Notes: generated by a model from the sequence alone, not told the origin. Positions 1-8,491 are shown, counted from the first letter of the stretch. The stretch: 14,060 nucleotides of DNA from Gemmatimonadota bacterium (GCA_003222065.1 QHUV01000009.1:1-14060), one strand, 5' to 3'. Translations and numbers: made by a program.

Positions 1-170
1 CCACTGATCCGGAGTTCGGCGTCTCGATCGACGAAATGCGCCTCACGCTCGACCCGCGTCGGTTCATTGGCCGCGCACCGGAGCAGGTCGCCGAGTTTCT
101 GAGTGAGGTGGTCGAGCCCTTACTCACCCGACGCCAGGAGTTGGGCACTCGCGAGGAGGTGCGCGTATGA
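1..170 (+). CDS. purB: Adenylosuccinate lyase, C-terminal end (5' partial)
   Basis: The reading frame starting at base 3 is open from the window edge to a TGA at 168-170 and gives the last 55 residues of a protein. The stretch [18 protein letters not shown] is the characteristic C-terminal motif of bacterial adenylosuccinate lyase (known family knowledge). The enzyme splits SAICAR to AICAR plus fumarate and adenylosuccinate to AMP plus fumarate, so it acts twice in purine synthesis, in the cytosol. All catalytic residues lie upstream of the window and cannot be checked. The stop overlaps the purC start as ATGA (167-170), and purC makes SAICAR, the substrate of this enzyme, which supports the call. 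Too little is visible to judge whether the full gene is intact. Confidence 0.88.
   Translation, partial: TDPEFGVSIDEMRLTLDPRRFIGRAPEQVAEFLSEVVEPLLTRRQELGTREEVRV
153..160 (+). promoter_or_regulatory. Shine-Dalgarno site of purC
   Basis: GAGGAGGT lies inside the last codons of purB and ends six bases before the purC ATG at 167. It is a near-perfect anti-16S match at normal spacing and fixes that start. It is the strongest ribosome-binding site in the first operon segment, where most junctions rely on overlap alone. Confidence 0.8.
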
Positions 171-1099
171 CGAGCGTCACGCCCACGTCGCTCGACAGAC
201 TTCCGCTCCGCCATCTCCGGCGCGGCAAGGTTCGCGAGGTCTACGAGGTGGACGCCGAGCGGCTGTTACTGGTTGCCAGCGATCGGGTGAGCGCCTTCGA
301 CGTCGTGATGCGCGAGCGCATCCCGCACAAGGGGGCGGTGCTCACGCAGCTTACCGCGTGGTGGCTCCGGAACTTCGCGGCAGTCGTTAGGCATCATATG
401 CTGAGCGCGGACGTCGACGAGATCATCGCCGCTCTTCCGTCGCTCGCACCCTACCGCCCGGCGATCGCCGGGCGCGCCATGCTCTGCCAGCGGACCGGGG
501 TCTTTCCCGTCGAATGCGTTGTGCGCGGGTACATCTCGGGCTCGGCGTGGAAGGAATATCGCGTCCAAGGGACGCTCGCCGGCGAGGCGTTGCCGGCGGG
601 CCTGCTGGAGAGTAGCCGTTTCCCGGCCCCGATCTTCAGTCCGGCGACGAAAGCGGAGATCGGACATGACGAGAACATCACCTTCGACCGGATGGCCGCG
701 ATGATCGGCGCCGACGACGCGGCGGAGTTGAAGAGGCTCAGCCTCCTCGTCTATGACCGCGGCCGTGCGATTGCCGCCGAGCGTGGGATCATCATCGCCG
801 ACACGAAATTCGAGTTCGGACGCGATCGCGACGGATGCGTCACGCTCATCGACGAGGTCCTCACGCCTGATAGCTCGCGATTCTGGCCGGCGGACCGATA
901 TGAGCCCGGTCGCGCGCAACCGAGCTTCGACAAGCAGCCCCTTCGTGATTATCTCGACGCCGAGCGGCGTGCCGGCCGATGGAACGGCGAGGCACCGCCA
1001 CCGCAGTTACCTAACGAGGTCGTCGATGCCACGAGTATCCGCTACCTCGATGCCTATCGCCGGATCACCGGCCAACCCTTGATCCTGGAACCGACGTGA
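167..1099 (+). CDS. purC: SAICAR synthase (phosphoribosylaminoimidazole-succinocarboxamide synthase)
   Basis: PurC joins aspartate to CAIR using ATP, giving SAICAR, the substrate of the preceding PurB. The 310-residue product carries the family motifs in order: GKVREVY at 20-26 (nucleotide-binding loop), DRVSAFD at 39-45, [17 protein letters not shown] at 115-131 (the SAICAR synthase signature), then [23 protein letters not shown] and [14 protein letters not shown] towards the C-terminus. The length matches the longer, roughly 300-residue branch seen in yeast and many bacteria, not the roughly 240-residue Bacillus/E. coli type. The ATG at 167 is fixed by a strong Shine-Dalgarno six bases upstream and overlaps the purB stop. 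The gene ends in a GTGA overlap with psd. No key motif appears damaged. Confidence 0.97.
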   Translation: MTSVTPTSLDRLPLRHLRRGKVREVYEVDAERLLLVASDRVSAFDVVMRERIPHKGAVLTQLTAWWLRNFAAVVRHHMLSADVDEIIAALPSLAPYRPAIAGRAMLCQRTGVFPVECVVRGYISGSAWKEYRVQGTLAGEALPAGLLESSRFPAPIFSPATKAEIGHDENITFDRMAAMIGADDAAELKRLSLLVYDRGRAIAAERGIIIADTKFEFGRDRDGCVTLIDEVLTPDSSRFWPADRYEPGRAQPSFDKQPLRDYLDAERRAGRWNGEAPPPQLPNEVVDATSIRYLDAYRRITGQPLILEPT

Positions 1100-1749
1100 G
1101 CTTCGCCCGCGAAGGACTGCTGTTCATTGTCATTGCGGCATTGATCGCCGCTGGGACCTTTGCGTTCGCCCTCAATCGGCGTTCGTGGCCGCTCTGGCTC
1201 GCCGCCGTCGTGCTCGTCGTCGTCGCGATCTGGGTTGCATACTTCTTTCGCGATCCTGAGCGCACCGGCGAGCGCGGCGAGCATATCGTGATCGCGCCGG
1301 CCGACGGCAAGGTCGTCCAGGTTACCGAGGTCGACGAGCCCGCCTTTCTCAAGGAGAAGGCGATTCGCATCTCGATCTTCATGAACGTGTTCAACGTGCA
1401 CGTGAACCGCTATCCCGTGAGCGGCGTCGTTCGTTACGTGCAGTACAATCCGGGCAAATTCATGAATGCCGCCGCAGAAAAGGCGAGCCTCGAGAACGAG
1501 CAGTCTTCTGTCGGCATCGAGACTGGATCCAATCGCGTGCTTGTCAGGCAGATCGCTGGCCTCATTGCTCGCCGTATCGTCACCTACAGCACGAACGGGG
1601 CGCACGTCCAGCAGGGCGATCGCATGGGCATCATCCGCTTCGGCTCGCGCGTTGACGTCTTTCTGCCGGCGTCGGCACGGCCGCGCGTACGCGTCGGTGA
1701 AACGACGTTTGCCGGCGTGACTGTCGTCGCCGAGCTGTCCGGCCAATGA
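1096..1749 (+). CDS. psd: Phosphatidylserine decarboxylase proenzyme, short type
   Basis: Psd removes CO2 from phosphatidylserine to give phosphatidylethanolamine at the inner membrane. The 217-residue product has two hydrophobic helices (about 8-26 and 31-50), then the core: [13 protein letters not shown] (64-76), [19 protein letters not shown] (92-110) with the conserved His102, and [11 protein letters not shown] (181-191). In this family the proenzyme cleaves itself between Gly and Ser, here G183-S184, and the serine becomes the pyruvoyl cofactor; both residues are present. It matches the compact roughly 210-220-residue class (sometimes called archaetidylserine decarboxylase-like), not the roughly 320-residue E. 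coli form. The GTG start at 1096 overlaps the purC stop (GTGA) and has only a weak GGA upstream, so coupling to purC is likely. It ends in an ATGA overlap with pssA, which makes its substrate. Confidence 0.95.
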   Translation: MSFAREGLLFIVIAALIAAGTFAFALNRRSWPLWLAAVVLVVVAIWVAYFFRDPERTGERGEHIVIAPADGKVVQVTEVDEPAFLKEKAIRISIFMNVFNVHVNRYPVSGVVRYVQYNPGKFMNAAAEKASLENEQSSVGIETGSNRVLVRQIAGLIARRIVTYSTNGAHVQQGDRMGIIRFGSRVDVFLPASARPRVRVGETTFAGVTVVAELSGQ

Positions 1750-2867
1750 GGACGCGCGTCCGGCGGCCGACGATCCGGCGTGCAGTCGTGCAACTGCCTA
1801 ACGGCTTTACTCTCTTCAATCTCTTCTGCGGCATTTTCGCCATCGTCCTAGCGTCGCGACTCAACTTCGGTAAGGCGGCGCTTTTCGTCTTCCTTGGCGG
1901 CATCGCCGACGCGCTCGACGGACGCGTCGCGCGAGCCACGGGATCGGGCAGCCGCTTTGGCGAGGAGCTTGACTCGCTCGTCGACGCCATCTCGTTCGGC
2001 TTTGCGCCGGCGATGATCATGTACTTCGCCGTACTCAATACCGAGAACTGGGAGTGGCTCTTCGTCTTTCTCTACACTGGGTCCGCCGTCGTCCGCCTCG
2101 CACGCTTCAACGTCGAGCAGGCGGGGCGCGCGAAAACGTACTTCCACGGCCTTCCCAGTCCCGCGGCCGGTCTGACCCTCGCCACGTATTACTGGTTCAG
2201 TCAGACGCCGCTCTACAACCAGGCGATCATTCTCTTCACCGATAACAAGACACTGTCCGAGCTCCCATGGCACGCGATGTTGCCCGGCTTGATGGGCCTC
2301 CTCGCTGTCCTGATGGTGAGCAACGTCCCGTACCCCGCCGTTCCCACGATCGGGTGGCGCTCGCCGCGGCAATTGGGCGCGAGTCTCGTTCTCGTCATCG
2401 CGATCATTGGCCTCTTCTTCAAGCCGCGACAGTTCTTCTTCCCCGCACTGCTGGCGTACGTTCTTTACGGTGCGCTGAAATGGCTCGTGCTCGGTCTGAT
2501 TGGTAGCCGCTCCAAGCCCGAGGAGATCTATTTCCAGCTCGAGCCGGACGAGGAGCTTGCCGCCGCGCCAATCCCCTCGACATTCCGACGCACACCCCCC
2601 CTCGGTCCGCCAATCATTGTCGACGAGAGCGACGGTGCCCCACCGCTGAAACGCCGCCGCCGCCGCCGCCGTCGTGGCGACAACCGGCGCGGTGAGCGCC
2701 CTGGCGCTGCCTCTCAGGAACGACCGATGAGACCCGAGCATCTGGATCGCGCGAATCGCCACACCCCCGGCAAGCCTCCACGCGCCACGCCGCGAAACGA
2801 GGAGCCGTCAGGCTCCTCGAATCCACCGCCGCCATCCGCCACGCCACCAAAGGACCAGACCGAATGA
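1746..2867 (+). CDS. pssA: CDP-diacylglycerol-serine O-phosphatidyltransferase with long basic C-terminal tail
   Basis: PssA transfers a phosphatidyl group from CDP-diacylglycerol to serine, supplying the next-door Psd. The CDP-alcohol phosphatidyltransferase signature DG-x2-AR-x8-G-x3-D-x3-D is complete: D58 G59, A62 R63, G72, D76 and D80. Upstream, LPNGFTLFNLFCG (17-29) is the usual first membrane segment of Bacillus-type PssA, and further hydrophobic spans continue to about residue 260. The core of about 260 residues is normal for the family. The remaining 110 or so residues are not: they are rich in Pro, Arg, Ser and Glu, look disordered, and include eight consecutive arginines at 303-310. 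The ATG at 1746 overlaps the psd stop, without a clear Shine-Dalgarno. A related CDP-alcohol transferase (for example for inositol) is possible, but the neighbouring psd argues for serine. Confidence 0.93.
   Translation: MRTRVRRPTIRRAVVQLPNGFTLFNLFCGIFAIVLASRLNFGKAALFVFLGGIADALDGRVARATGSGSRFGEELDSLVDAISFGFAPAMIMYFAVLNTENWEWLFVFLYTGSAVVRLARFNVEQAGRAKTYFHGLPSPAAGLTLATYYWFSQTPLYNQAIILFTDNKTLSELPWHAMLPGLMGLLAVLMVSNVPYPAVPTIGWRSPRQLGASLVLVIAIIGLFFKPRQFFFPALLAYVLYGALKWLVLGLIGSRSKPEEIYFQLEPDEELAAAPIPSTFRRTPPLGPPIIVDESDGAPPLKRRRRRRRRGDNRRGERPGAASQERPMRPEHLDRANRHTPGKPPRATPRNEEPSGSSNPPPPSATPPKDQTE
2652..2675 (+). repeat. Short CGC triplet run encoding poly-arginine
   Basis: Six CGC codons (2652-2669) followed by two CGT codons (2670-2675) encode Arg303-310 of PssA. 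The unit is three bases, so slippage would change the tail length without breaking the frame. Confidence 0.75.
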
Positions 2868-3121
2868 GTCGATTCCGCGTCGCCGTTCACATCGCTCCAC
2901 GTCGCGGTCTCCTCGATCCGCAAGGCAAGGCCGTTACAGATGCGTTGCGCACTCTCGGATTTGCCTCCGTACAGGATGTTCACGTCGGACGACACCTTGT
3001 GGTTGAGATGGATGCGGCGGACCCCGCCGCGGCCGAACGAACAACGCGCGACATGTGCAACAAGCTCCTCGCCAATCCTGTCATCGAAGACTTCGAAATC
3101 GCGAGCGTGAGCACATTATGA
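2864..3121 (+). CDS. purS: Phosphoribosylformylglycinamidine synthase subunit PurS
   Basis: PurS is the small dimeric subunit that bridges PurQ and PurL in the three-part FGAM synthase; it passes no chemistry itself but is needed for the complex. The 85-residue product has the family's typical length and pattern: a beta strand ([10 protein letters not shown]), the conserved [18 protein letters not shown] segment (about 20-37), then [15 protein letters not shown] and a final [22 protein letters not shown] at 2849-2854 lies nine bases before the ATG at 2864 and serves as Shine-Dalgarno. Both ends are ATGA overlaps, with pssA upstream and purQ downstream. The adjacent purQ and the short PurL at 4774 make the assignment firm. 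Confidence 0.95.
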   Translation: MSRFRVAVHIAPRRGLLDPQGKAVTDALRTLGFASVQDVHVGRHLVVEMDAADPAAAERTTRDMCNKLLANPVIEDFEIASVSTL

Positions 3122-3810
3122 AATTCGGCATCGTCACATTCCCCGGCTCCAACTGCGATTACGACACCTATCATGCCGTCGTCGACGCTTTGGGAGAGGA
3201 GGCCACGTATCTCTGGCACAAGGAGCACGACCTTCGCGGCAGCGACGTCGTCATCCTTCCGGGTGGATTCAGTTACGGCGACTATCTCCGTGCGGGTGCG
3301 ATAGCCCGTTTCAGTCCGATCATGCGGGAAGTCGCCGCCCATGCGGAGCGCGGCGCGCCCGTCCTTGCGATTTGCAACGGTTTTCAAATCGCTTGTGAGG
3401 CGGGAATGCTCCCGGGAGCTCTACTTCGCAACGCGAGCCTTCGGTTTGTCTGCGAAGCTGTCCGTCTGCGTGTCGAGAATGCTGACACCCAATTCACGAA
3501 TCGGTACGATCGGGGCCAACTGGTCACCGTACCCATCGCGCACGGTGACGGTCGCTACACCGCCGACGACGAGACTTTGGCTCGAATCGAAGGGGAGGGT
3601 CGAGTCGTCTTTCGTTACGTGGGCGGACCCGGCGACGCGGACGAGTGGTGGAGTCCGAATGGATCGATGAACGCAATCGCGGGCATCGTGAACGCAGCCG
3701 GCAACGTCCTCGGGATGATGCCTCACCCCGAGCGCGCGGTCGACGATCTCCTCGGCTCCAGCGACGGGATGGGCATCTTCGAGTCCATTCTTTCGCGCGT
3801 CGCCGCGTAA
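3118..3810 (+). CDS. purQ: Phosphoribosylformylglycinamidine synthase, glutaminase subunit PurQ
   Basis: PurQ hydrolyses glutamine and passes ammonia to PurL, which converts FGAR to FGAM. The 230-residue product is a class I (triad) glutamine amidotransferase: PGSNCD at 9-14, [15 protein letters not shown] at 49-63, the nucleophile Cys86 in LAICNGFQI, and the His203/Glu205 pair in MMPHPERA. I chose the ATG at 3118, which overlaps the purS stop as ATGA and puts [12 protein letters not shown] at the normal N-terminus. An in-frame ATG at 3055 would add 21 residues that read through purS coding sequence and do not resemble the family. No strong Shine-Dalgarno precedes it, so coupling to purS is likely. 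The gene ends 12 bases before an exported-protein gene, separating it from its partner purL by nearly 1 kb. Confidence 0.96.
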   Translation: MKFGIVTFPGSNCDYDTYHAVVDALGEEATYLWHKEHDLRGSDVVILPGGFSYGDYLRAGAIARFSPIMREVAAHAERGAPVLAICNGFQIACEAGMLPGALLRNASLRFVCEAVRLRVENADTQFTNRYDRGQLVTVPIAHGDGRYTADDETLARIEGEGRVVFRYVGGPGDADEWWSPNGSMNAIAGIVNAAGNVLGMMPHPERAVDDLLGSSDGMGIFESILSRVAA

Positions 3811-3813
3811 TCC

Positions 3814-3820
3814 GGAGGTT
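3814..3820 (+). promoter_or_regulatory. Shine-Dalgarno site of the SmpA-like protein gene
   Basis: GGAGGTT just after the purQ stop, two bases before the ATG at 3823 (seven to eight counted from the GGAGG core centre). It supports the start at 3823 over a GTG-type start in the overlapping frame. Confidence 0.6.
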
Positions 3821-3822
3821 CC

Positions 3823-4416
3823 ATGTTGCGTGTCCGTCTCGCTCTCGCGCTGCTCTGCGCCGTCGCGGCGCCGCTCGCAGCGCAAGCACCCAGATCGATC
3901 GATCCCGGCATGTCGCAGGCAAAGGTCGTCGAGCGCCTCGGCGAGCCCGACGCGTCACGAGTTTCCGGCGACTTCAGGTACCTGTTCTACCACAACAGCT
4001 GCATCAGAACGTGTGGCATGGACGACGTCGTGATCCTGCAGAAGGACTCGGTGGTTGACGCGATGTTTCGCTCCGCGGACCGCGCCTACACCGGGAAAAG
4101 CAGCTCGCCGCGCGCCATTTCGGCCGACGTCGCTGCTCGTACTCGACCTGGTTCACGCGATGTACCTTCCGGAGAGGTCGTGCAGGCGGGCAGCGTTAAG
4201 CCGGATTCGGCGCCGAACGCGGATTCAACGCCGAAGTCCGCTGCGAAGCCGACGCCAACGCACACAACACCGAAAAAAACCAACGCAGACACGACGCGCC
4301 ACGATACTATCACTGGGACGCTTCGCATTCCCGTGAAGCCGTCGGTTCGCTCGTCGGCCAAGCCTGATTCGACGCGTCCGGATTCGGTTGCCAAGAGGCC
4401 GCCGCATGTAGACTGA
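3823..4416 (+). CDS. Exported SmpA/BamE-like small protein with low-complexity tail
   Basis: I do not recognise a specific gene. The 197-residue product starts with a signal peptide: basic residues R3 and R5, a hydrophobic core 6-16 and APLAAQA, with cleavage probably around residues 20-22. No lipobox Cys is in the right place, so it is more likely soluble or loosely attached than a lipoprotein. Residues about 26-82 (IDPGMSQAKVVERLGEPD, then a YLFY strand) resemble the SmpA/OmlA (BamE) fold, in which GMS-x-x-V-x-x-x-LG-x-P is typical. This part carries a CX3C pair (C60, C64) that could form a disulphide in the periplasm. From about 93 on it is Ser/Thr/Pro/Lys/Asp-rich with repeated KPDS and PDS units and looks disordered. 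It sits between purQ and the zinc-ribbon gene; no functional link to purines is visible. The fold call is moderate, the function unknown. Confidence 0.75.
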   Translation: MLRVRLALALLCAVAAPLAAQAPRSIDPGMSQAKVVERLGEPDASRVSGDFRYLFYHNSCIRTCGMDDVVILQKDSVVDAMFRSADRAYTGKSSSPRAISADVAARTRPGSRDVPSGEVVQAGSVKPDSAPNADSTPKSAAKPTPTHTTPKKTNADTTRHDTITGTLRIPVKPSVRSSAKPDSTRPDSVAKRPPHVD

Positions 4417-4432
4417 GGTCGTATCGAACGCG

Positions 4433-4440
4433 TAGGAGGA
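4433..4440 (+). promoter_or_regulatory. Shine-Dalgarno site of the zinc-ribbon gene
   Basis: TAGGAGGA lies just before the ATG at 4443. The spacing is short, but it is the only strong match near and selects this start over the internal Met46. Confidence 0.6.
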
Positions 4441-4442
4441 TC

Positions 4443-4799
4443 ATGCATCGCCACACAGAAGAACATCCAACTCGAAACGAAGACGAGTATTTTGCGCGCG
4501 AGAATGCCCAGCTGATCAAGGAAATGCGCACACTGCTCGACGAACAGCGCCGCGAGATCGCGCGGCGCGAGCACTTCATGAAGTGTCCGCGGTGTGGCGG
4601 CGATTTGCAGGAGCGCGACTTTCAGGACGTGAAGGTCGACGTGTGTCCGGAGTGTCATGGCCTCTGGCTCGATCAGGGCGAGATCGGGCTCATACGGCAC
4701 ATCCATGAATCACGCGGTCCAGTGAGCCGCCTCATGAGCGACATTCTCGAGATCTTCCATCATCCCAAGACAGGTGACGCCACTTCCTCGCCCCGGTGA
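4443..4799 (+). CDS. TFIIB-type zinc-ribbon protein
   Basis: The 118-residue product has one zinc ribbon of the zf-TFIIB kind: CPRCGG at 48-53 and [10 protein letters not shown] at 68-77, giving four cysteine ligands (C48, C51, C68, C71) followed by the typical G-x-W-x-D that marks this family. Before it, residues about 13-46 are a charged helix ([26 protein letters not shown]) likely to form a coiled coil; after it is another short helix and a His-containing tail (FHHPK). Such proteins are widespread and mostly uncharacterised. They may bind nucleic acid or protein, or act as a zinc-dependent scaffold; the sequence does not decide. A gap of 26 bases separates it from the previous gene, and its 3' end overlaps the proposed purL start by 26 bases, so the two may be translationally coupled. 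Confidence 0.85.
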   Translation: MHRHTEEHPTRNEDEYFARENAQLIKEMRTLLDEQRREIARREHFMKCPRCGGDLQERDFQDVKVDVCPECHGLWLDQGEIGLIRHIHESRGPVSRLMSDILEIFHHPKTGDATSSPR

Positions 4800-7071
4800 T
4801 CCGACGATCACGCCGGCGCTCATCGCCGAGCATGGTCTGACAATCGAGGAATACCAGCGCGTCGAGCAGATGCTCGGACGGGCGCCGACCTTCACCGAGT
4901 TGGGCGTCGTCAGCGCACTCTGGAGCGAGCACTGCTCCTACAAGCACTCGCGTCCCCTCTTGCGGCGCCTTCCGACCAAGGCGCCGTACGTCTTGCAGGG
5001 ACCCGGAGAGAATGCTGGTGTCATCGCCATCGGCGATGGTCTCGCCGTCGCGTTTAAGATCGAGTCGCACAATCACCCGTCCGCGGTCGAGCCCTATCAG
5101 GGCGCCGCGACCGGTGTGGGTGGCATCCTGCGCGACGTGTTCACCATGGGCGCGCGTCCGATTGCTTTGCTCAACTCATTGCGTTTCGGATCGCTCGATT
5201 CACCGCGCGTGAGGTATCTGTTTGCAGGAGTAGTAAAGGGCATCGGCGATTACGGTAACTGCGTCGGCGTTCCAACGGTCGGCGGCGAAGTCGCGTTCGA
5301 TGAAGCGTATGAGGGCAATCCCCTCGTCAACGCGATGTGCGTCGGCGTTCTGCACGAAAAGGACTTGATTCGCGCCGTGGCGCAGGGTGTCGGCAACCCG
5401 ATCATCGCCGTTGGAGCCCGCACGGGACGCGACGGCATTCACGGCGCTTCCTTCGCCTCCGCCGACTTGTCCGAGGAAAATGAAGCAAAGCGCCCGCAAG
5501 TGCAGGTCGGCGACCCATTCACGGAGAAGCTGTTGCTCGAGGCGAGTCTCGAGCTGATTCACAGCGGCGCGATCGTCGCCATCCAGGACATGGGCGCGGC
5601 TGGCCTTACGTCTTCATCCGCCGAGATGGCGGCGCGCGGCGATGTCGGCATCACGATCGACGTCACCAAGGTGCCGCTGCGCGAGCGCGGCATGACGCCG
5701 TACGAGATCCTGCTCAGCGAATCGCAGGAGCGCATGCTCGTCGTCGCTCGCAAAGGACGCGAGCGCGAAGTTGCCGCGATCCTCGAGAAGTGGGACCTAA
5801 CGGCGTCGGTCATTGGCGAGGTGATTGCCGAACCCGTATATCGCGTCACGGAAGGCGACCGAGTCGTGGCGGAGTTTCCCGGCACGAAGCTCATTACCGA
5901 TTGCCCGACCTACACGCCGGATGCGCGCGAGGACCCGACCATTACCGCATTGCGCGCCCGTGACGTCGGCTCCATTCCCGAGCGCCGGGAAGAGGCCGAT
6001 CCTCTCTGGACACTTGAGCAAGTTATCACGTCGCCGACGATCGCCAGCAAGATGTGGGTCTACCGGCAGTATGATCACACGGTTCGGACGAACACGGTCA
6101 TCGGCCCGGGTGGCGACGCGGCCGTCGTCCGCATTCGCGACACCCGCCGCGCGCTCGCGCTGAAGACGGACGGCAACGGACGCTACTGCTACCTCGACGC
6201 GCGCATCGGCGCGCGCATCGCCGTCGCCGAGGCGGCGCGGAATGTTGCCTGCACGGGCGCGCGGCCGCTCGCGATTACGAATAATCTGAACTTCGGCAAT
6301 CCCCGCCGGCCTGAGGTGTACTTCCAGCTCCGCGAGGCCACGGCCGGCATGGCGGAGGCCTGCGAGCAGCTAGGCACGCCCGTCACCGGCGGCAACGTGT
6401 CCCTCTATAACGAGAGTCCCGCGAGCGCGGTCTACCCTACGCCGGTGATCGGCATGGTCGGTCTGATCGACGACCTCGATAGCATCACCCGCTCGCATTT
6501 CTCCACCGAAGGCGACACGATCGTCCTCCTTGGGACGCCGACGGCGGAGCTTGGCGGCTCCGAGTATCTCGCGCGCGTGCACCATCTGGTCGCCGGTGCG
6601 CCGCCAAACTGCGACCTGAAGGGCGAACGCGATCTGATCGAGGCGGTGCTCGCCTCCATCGAGGCTGGAGTCGTGCGCTCGGCGCACGACTCCAGCGACG
6701 GCGGGCTCGCCGTTGCACTCGCCGAGTGCTGCATCATCGATCGTGGACGGCCGTTGGGGGCTCGCATCGATCTGTCGTCATTCGCGGCGTTGCCCATGCG
6801 CGCGCTGCTCTTCGGCGAGGCGCAGGCTCGCATCATCATCTCGACGCCCGATCCGACCGCGTTGCGCGAGGTCGCAACGCGCCACGGCGTGACGAGCACG
6901 ACGATCGGCACTGTCGCGTCGGCCGATGATCCGCTCGAGATTCGCGTTGGCGATCGCACGCTCACGGCGTCGCTGCCGTGGCTCGACCGACTATACTTCG
7001 AAACGATCCCGGACATCATGACGAAATCGGCCGCTGCGGTTGTCACCGCGGCTACGGAGAGTCCCGTCTAG
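4774..7071 (+). CDS. purL: Phosphoribosylformylglycinamidine synthase, synthetase subunit PurL (short form)
   Basis: PurL uses ATP and ammonia from PurQ to convert FGAR to FGAM. At 765 residues it is the short form, which depends on separate PurS and PurQ, both encoded upstream. Motifs: [21 protein letters not shown] (40-60; H53 matches the conserved active-site histidine), [21 protein letters not shown] (94-114, ATP/FGAR site), [42 protein letters not shown], and [15 protein letters not shown] (637-651). The best start is the GTG at 4774, because the conserved region begins at about residue 11 and no other start codon lies between. It has a poor Shine-Dalgarno and overlaps the zinc-ribbon gene by 26 bases. 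The last 20 or so residues (after LDRLYFE) are an alanine-rich extension of no known role. purF follows after three bases. Confidence 0.97.
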   Translation: MTPLPRPGDPTITPALIAEHGLTIEEYQRVEQMLGRAPTFTELGVVSALWSEHCSYKHSRPLLRRLPTKAPYVLQGPGENAGVIAIGDGLAVAFKIESHNHPSAVEPYQGAATGVGGILRDVFTMGARPIALLNSLRFGSLDSPRVRYLFAGVVKGIGDYGNCVGVPTVGGEVAFDEAYEGNPLVNAMCVGVLHEKDLIRAVAQGVGNPIIAVGARTGRDGIHGASFASADLSEENEAKRPQVQVGDPFTEKLLLEASLELIHSGAIVAIQDMGAAGLTSSSAEMAARGDVGITIDVTKVPLRERGMTPYEILLSESQERMLVVARKGREREVAAILEKWDLTASVIGEVIAEPVYRVTEGDRVVAEFPGTKLITDCPTYTPDAREDPTITALRARDVGSIPERREEADPLWTLEQVITSPTIASKMWVYRQYDHTVRTNTVIGPGGDAAVVRIRDTRRALALKTDGNGRYCYLDARIGARIAVAEAARNVACTGARPLAITNNLNFGNPRRPEVYFQLREATAGMAEACEQLGTPVTGGNVSLYNESPASAVYPTPVIGMVGLIDDLDSITRSHFSTEGDTIVLLGTPTAELGGSEYLARVHHLVAGAPPNCDLKGERDLIEAVLASIEAGVVRSAHDSSDGGLAVALAECCIIDRGRPLGARIDLSSFAALPMRALLFGEAQARIIISTPDPTALREVATRHGVTSTTIGTVASADDPLEIRVGDRTLTASLPWLDRLYFETIPDIMTKSAAAVVTAATESPV

Positions 7072-7074
7072 CGC

Positions 7075-8454
7075 ATGTGTGGCATCTTCGGCGTTCACGG
7101 TCATCCCGACGCGGTTCGGCTCACGCAGCTCGGCCTGTACTCGCTGCAACATCGCGGGCAGGAGTCCGCGGGCGTCGTTTCGATCAACGAGAAGGGTGAC
7201 GCGCGCGCTGTTCGGTCCATGGGTACGATGTCCGACGCGATGACGGAGGAGCTCGATCGCGTTCCAGGCGTCACCGCAATCGGTCACACACGCTACAGCA
7301 CCACTGGATCGTCGTCGATCGAGAACGCGCAGCCCGTCCTTGCCCGCACGAAGGGCGGTTTCGTCGCGCTCGCGCATAACGGCAACCTGACGAACGCGGC
7401 CGAGTTGCGCATGGAGCTCGAAGATCGCGGCTCCATCTTCTCGTCGACCATGGACTCCGAGGTGATTGTGCATCGCCTCGCTCGCTCCAACGCCGACAGC
7501 CCCGATGATCGTCTTGCCGAGGCACTCTGCGAGGTAGAAGGCGCATTTTCGCTGATCGTCACGATCGGTGACACGCTGCTCGCGGCGCGCGATCCGCGAG
7601 GATGGCGTCCACTCGTTTTCGGCCGCCTCGGAAACGCACCCGTATTCGCCTCGGAGACCTGCGCGCTCGACATCGTTGGCGCAACCTATGAGCGCGAGGT
7701 CCAACCGGGAGAGATCATCGCTGTCGATGCGGGCGGTGTGCGATCCAGCTTTCCGCTGCCGCGCCGCGAGCTGAAGCGCTGCGTCTTCGAGTATGTATAC
7801 TTCGCGCGACCCGACAGCCGCGTTTTTGGCGGCTCGGTGGATCGCGCTCGGCGCGCACTCGGCAAGCGTCTAGCGCGCGAACATCCGGCGCCAGACGCCG
7901 AATTGGTGTTCAGCGTGCCTGATTCGTCAAACTCGGCGGCGCTCGGCTTCGCGGAGGAAAGCGGGCTGCCTTACGAGCTCGCGTTGATTCGCAATCACTA
8001 CATTGGCCGCACGTTCATTCAGCCGACGCAAGCTGGCCGCGACGCGAAAGTGAAGGTCAAGTATAATCCGGTGCGCGAGGTGCTCGAGGGGAAGAAAGTC
8101 GTTATGGTTGACGACTCGATCGTGCGGGGAACAACCACACGCGGTCTCGTCGCACTCGTACGCGGCGCGGGTGCGCGCGAGGTGCATATGCGAGTGAGCT
8201 CGCCTCCAGTCACGGGGCCCTGTTACTACGGAATCGATACACCGAGTCGAGAGGAGCTCATCGCCGCACGTCTCTCGCCCGAGGAGATCGCTCGCGACCT
8301 TGGCGTGGATTCGTTAGGTTATCTGTCCCTCGAAGGCATGCTCGAATCGGTACCCGGAGGTCCGCACGGCTTTTGCCACGCCTGTTTCTCCGGAGATTAT
8401 CCCACCGCCCCGCCGACTGACCCGGACAAACTGCGATTCGGGTGCGGCTGCTAA
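7075..8454 (+). CDS. purF: Amidophosphoribosyltransferase (glutamine PRPP amidotransferase)
   Basis: PurF makes phosphoribosylamine from PRPP and glutamine, releasing pyrophosphate; it is the first committed and usually feedback-inhibited step of the pathway. The product begins MCGIFGVHG, so Met removal exposes Cys2 as the N-terminal nucleophile directly, with no propeptide as in Bacillus. Glutaminase residues follow: RGQESAG (27-33), GHTRYSTTG (70-78) and HNGNLTN (101-107). The PRPP-binding loop VMVDDSIVRGTTTRG is at 343-357. Four cysteines fit the [4Fe-4S] ligands of the Bacillus-type enzyme: C236 (RCVFEYVYFARPDS), C383 (GPCYYGIDTP), and C434 plus C437 (FCHACFSGDYP). In that class the cluster is structural and oxygen-labile. 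Length 459 is normal. The ATG at 7075 is three bases after the purL stop; only a weak GGAGAG lies upstream. Confidence 0.97.
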   Translation: MCGIFGVHGHPDAVRLTQLGLYSLQHRGQESAGVVSINEKGDARAVRSMGTMSDAMTEELDRVPGVTAIGHTRYSTTGSSSIENAQPVLARTKGGFVALAHNGNLTNAAELRMELEDRGSIFSSTMDSEVIVHRLARSNADSPDDRLAEALCEVEGAFSLIVTIGDTLLAARDPRGWRPLVFGRLGNAPVFASETCALDIVGATYEREVQPGEIIAVDAGGVRSSFPLPRRELKRCVFEYVYFARPDSRVFGGSVDRARRALGKRLAREHPAPDAELVFSVPDSSNSAALGFAEESGLPYELALIRNHYIGRTFIQPTQAGRDAKVKVKYNPVREVLEGKKVVMVDDSIVRGTTTRGLVALVRGAGAREVHMRVSSPPVTGPCYYGIDTPSREELIAARLSPEEIARDLGVDSLGYLSLEGMLESVPGGPHGFCHACFSGDYPTAPPTDPDKLRFGCGC

Positions 8455-8491
8455 GTAACGGGGCGCGTCGCACGCCCTAACTCGCGATTAC

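Noticed and set aside
3055..3117. Longer purQ start at ATG 3055 adding 21 residues
   Set aside because: The extra residues read through purS in another frame and do not resemble PurQ; the ATG at 3118 overlaps the purS stop and gives the canonical N-terminus.
6201..6222. Tandem GCGCGCATCG-like repeat in purL
   Set aside because: It encodes the conserved ARIGARI segment of PurL and is only two copies, so coding constraint explains it.
6992..6997. TATACT near the end of purL as a purF promoter
   Set aside because: No -35 match at suitable spacing; the sequence is explained by the LYF codons of PurL.
8062..8067. TATAAT inside purF as a promoter for ppdK
   Set aside because: It encodes the Tyr-Asn of a conserved segment, has no TGn extension and no -35 match at 16-18 bases, and lies over 400 bases from ppdK.
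8460..8478. Possible terminator between purF and ppdK (GGGCG paired with CGCCC, loop of seven)
   Set aside because: The stem is only five pairs and no T-run follows (CTAACTCG), so it is not a convincing intrinsic terminator.
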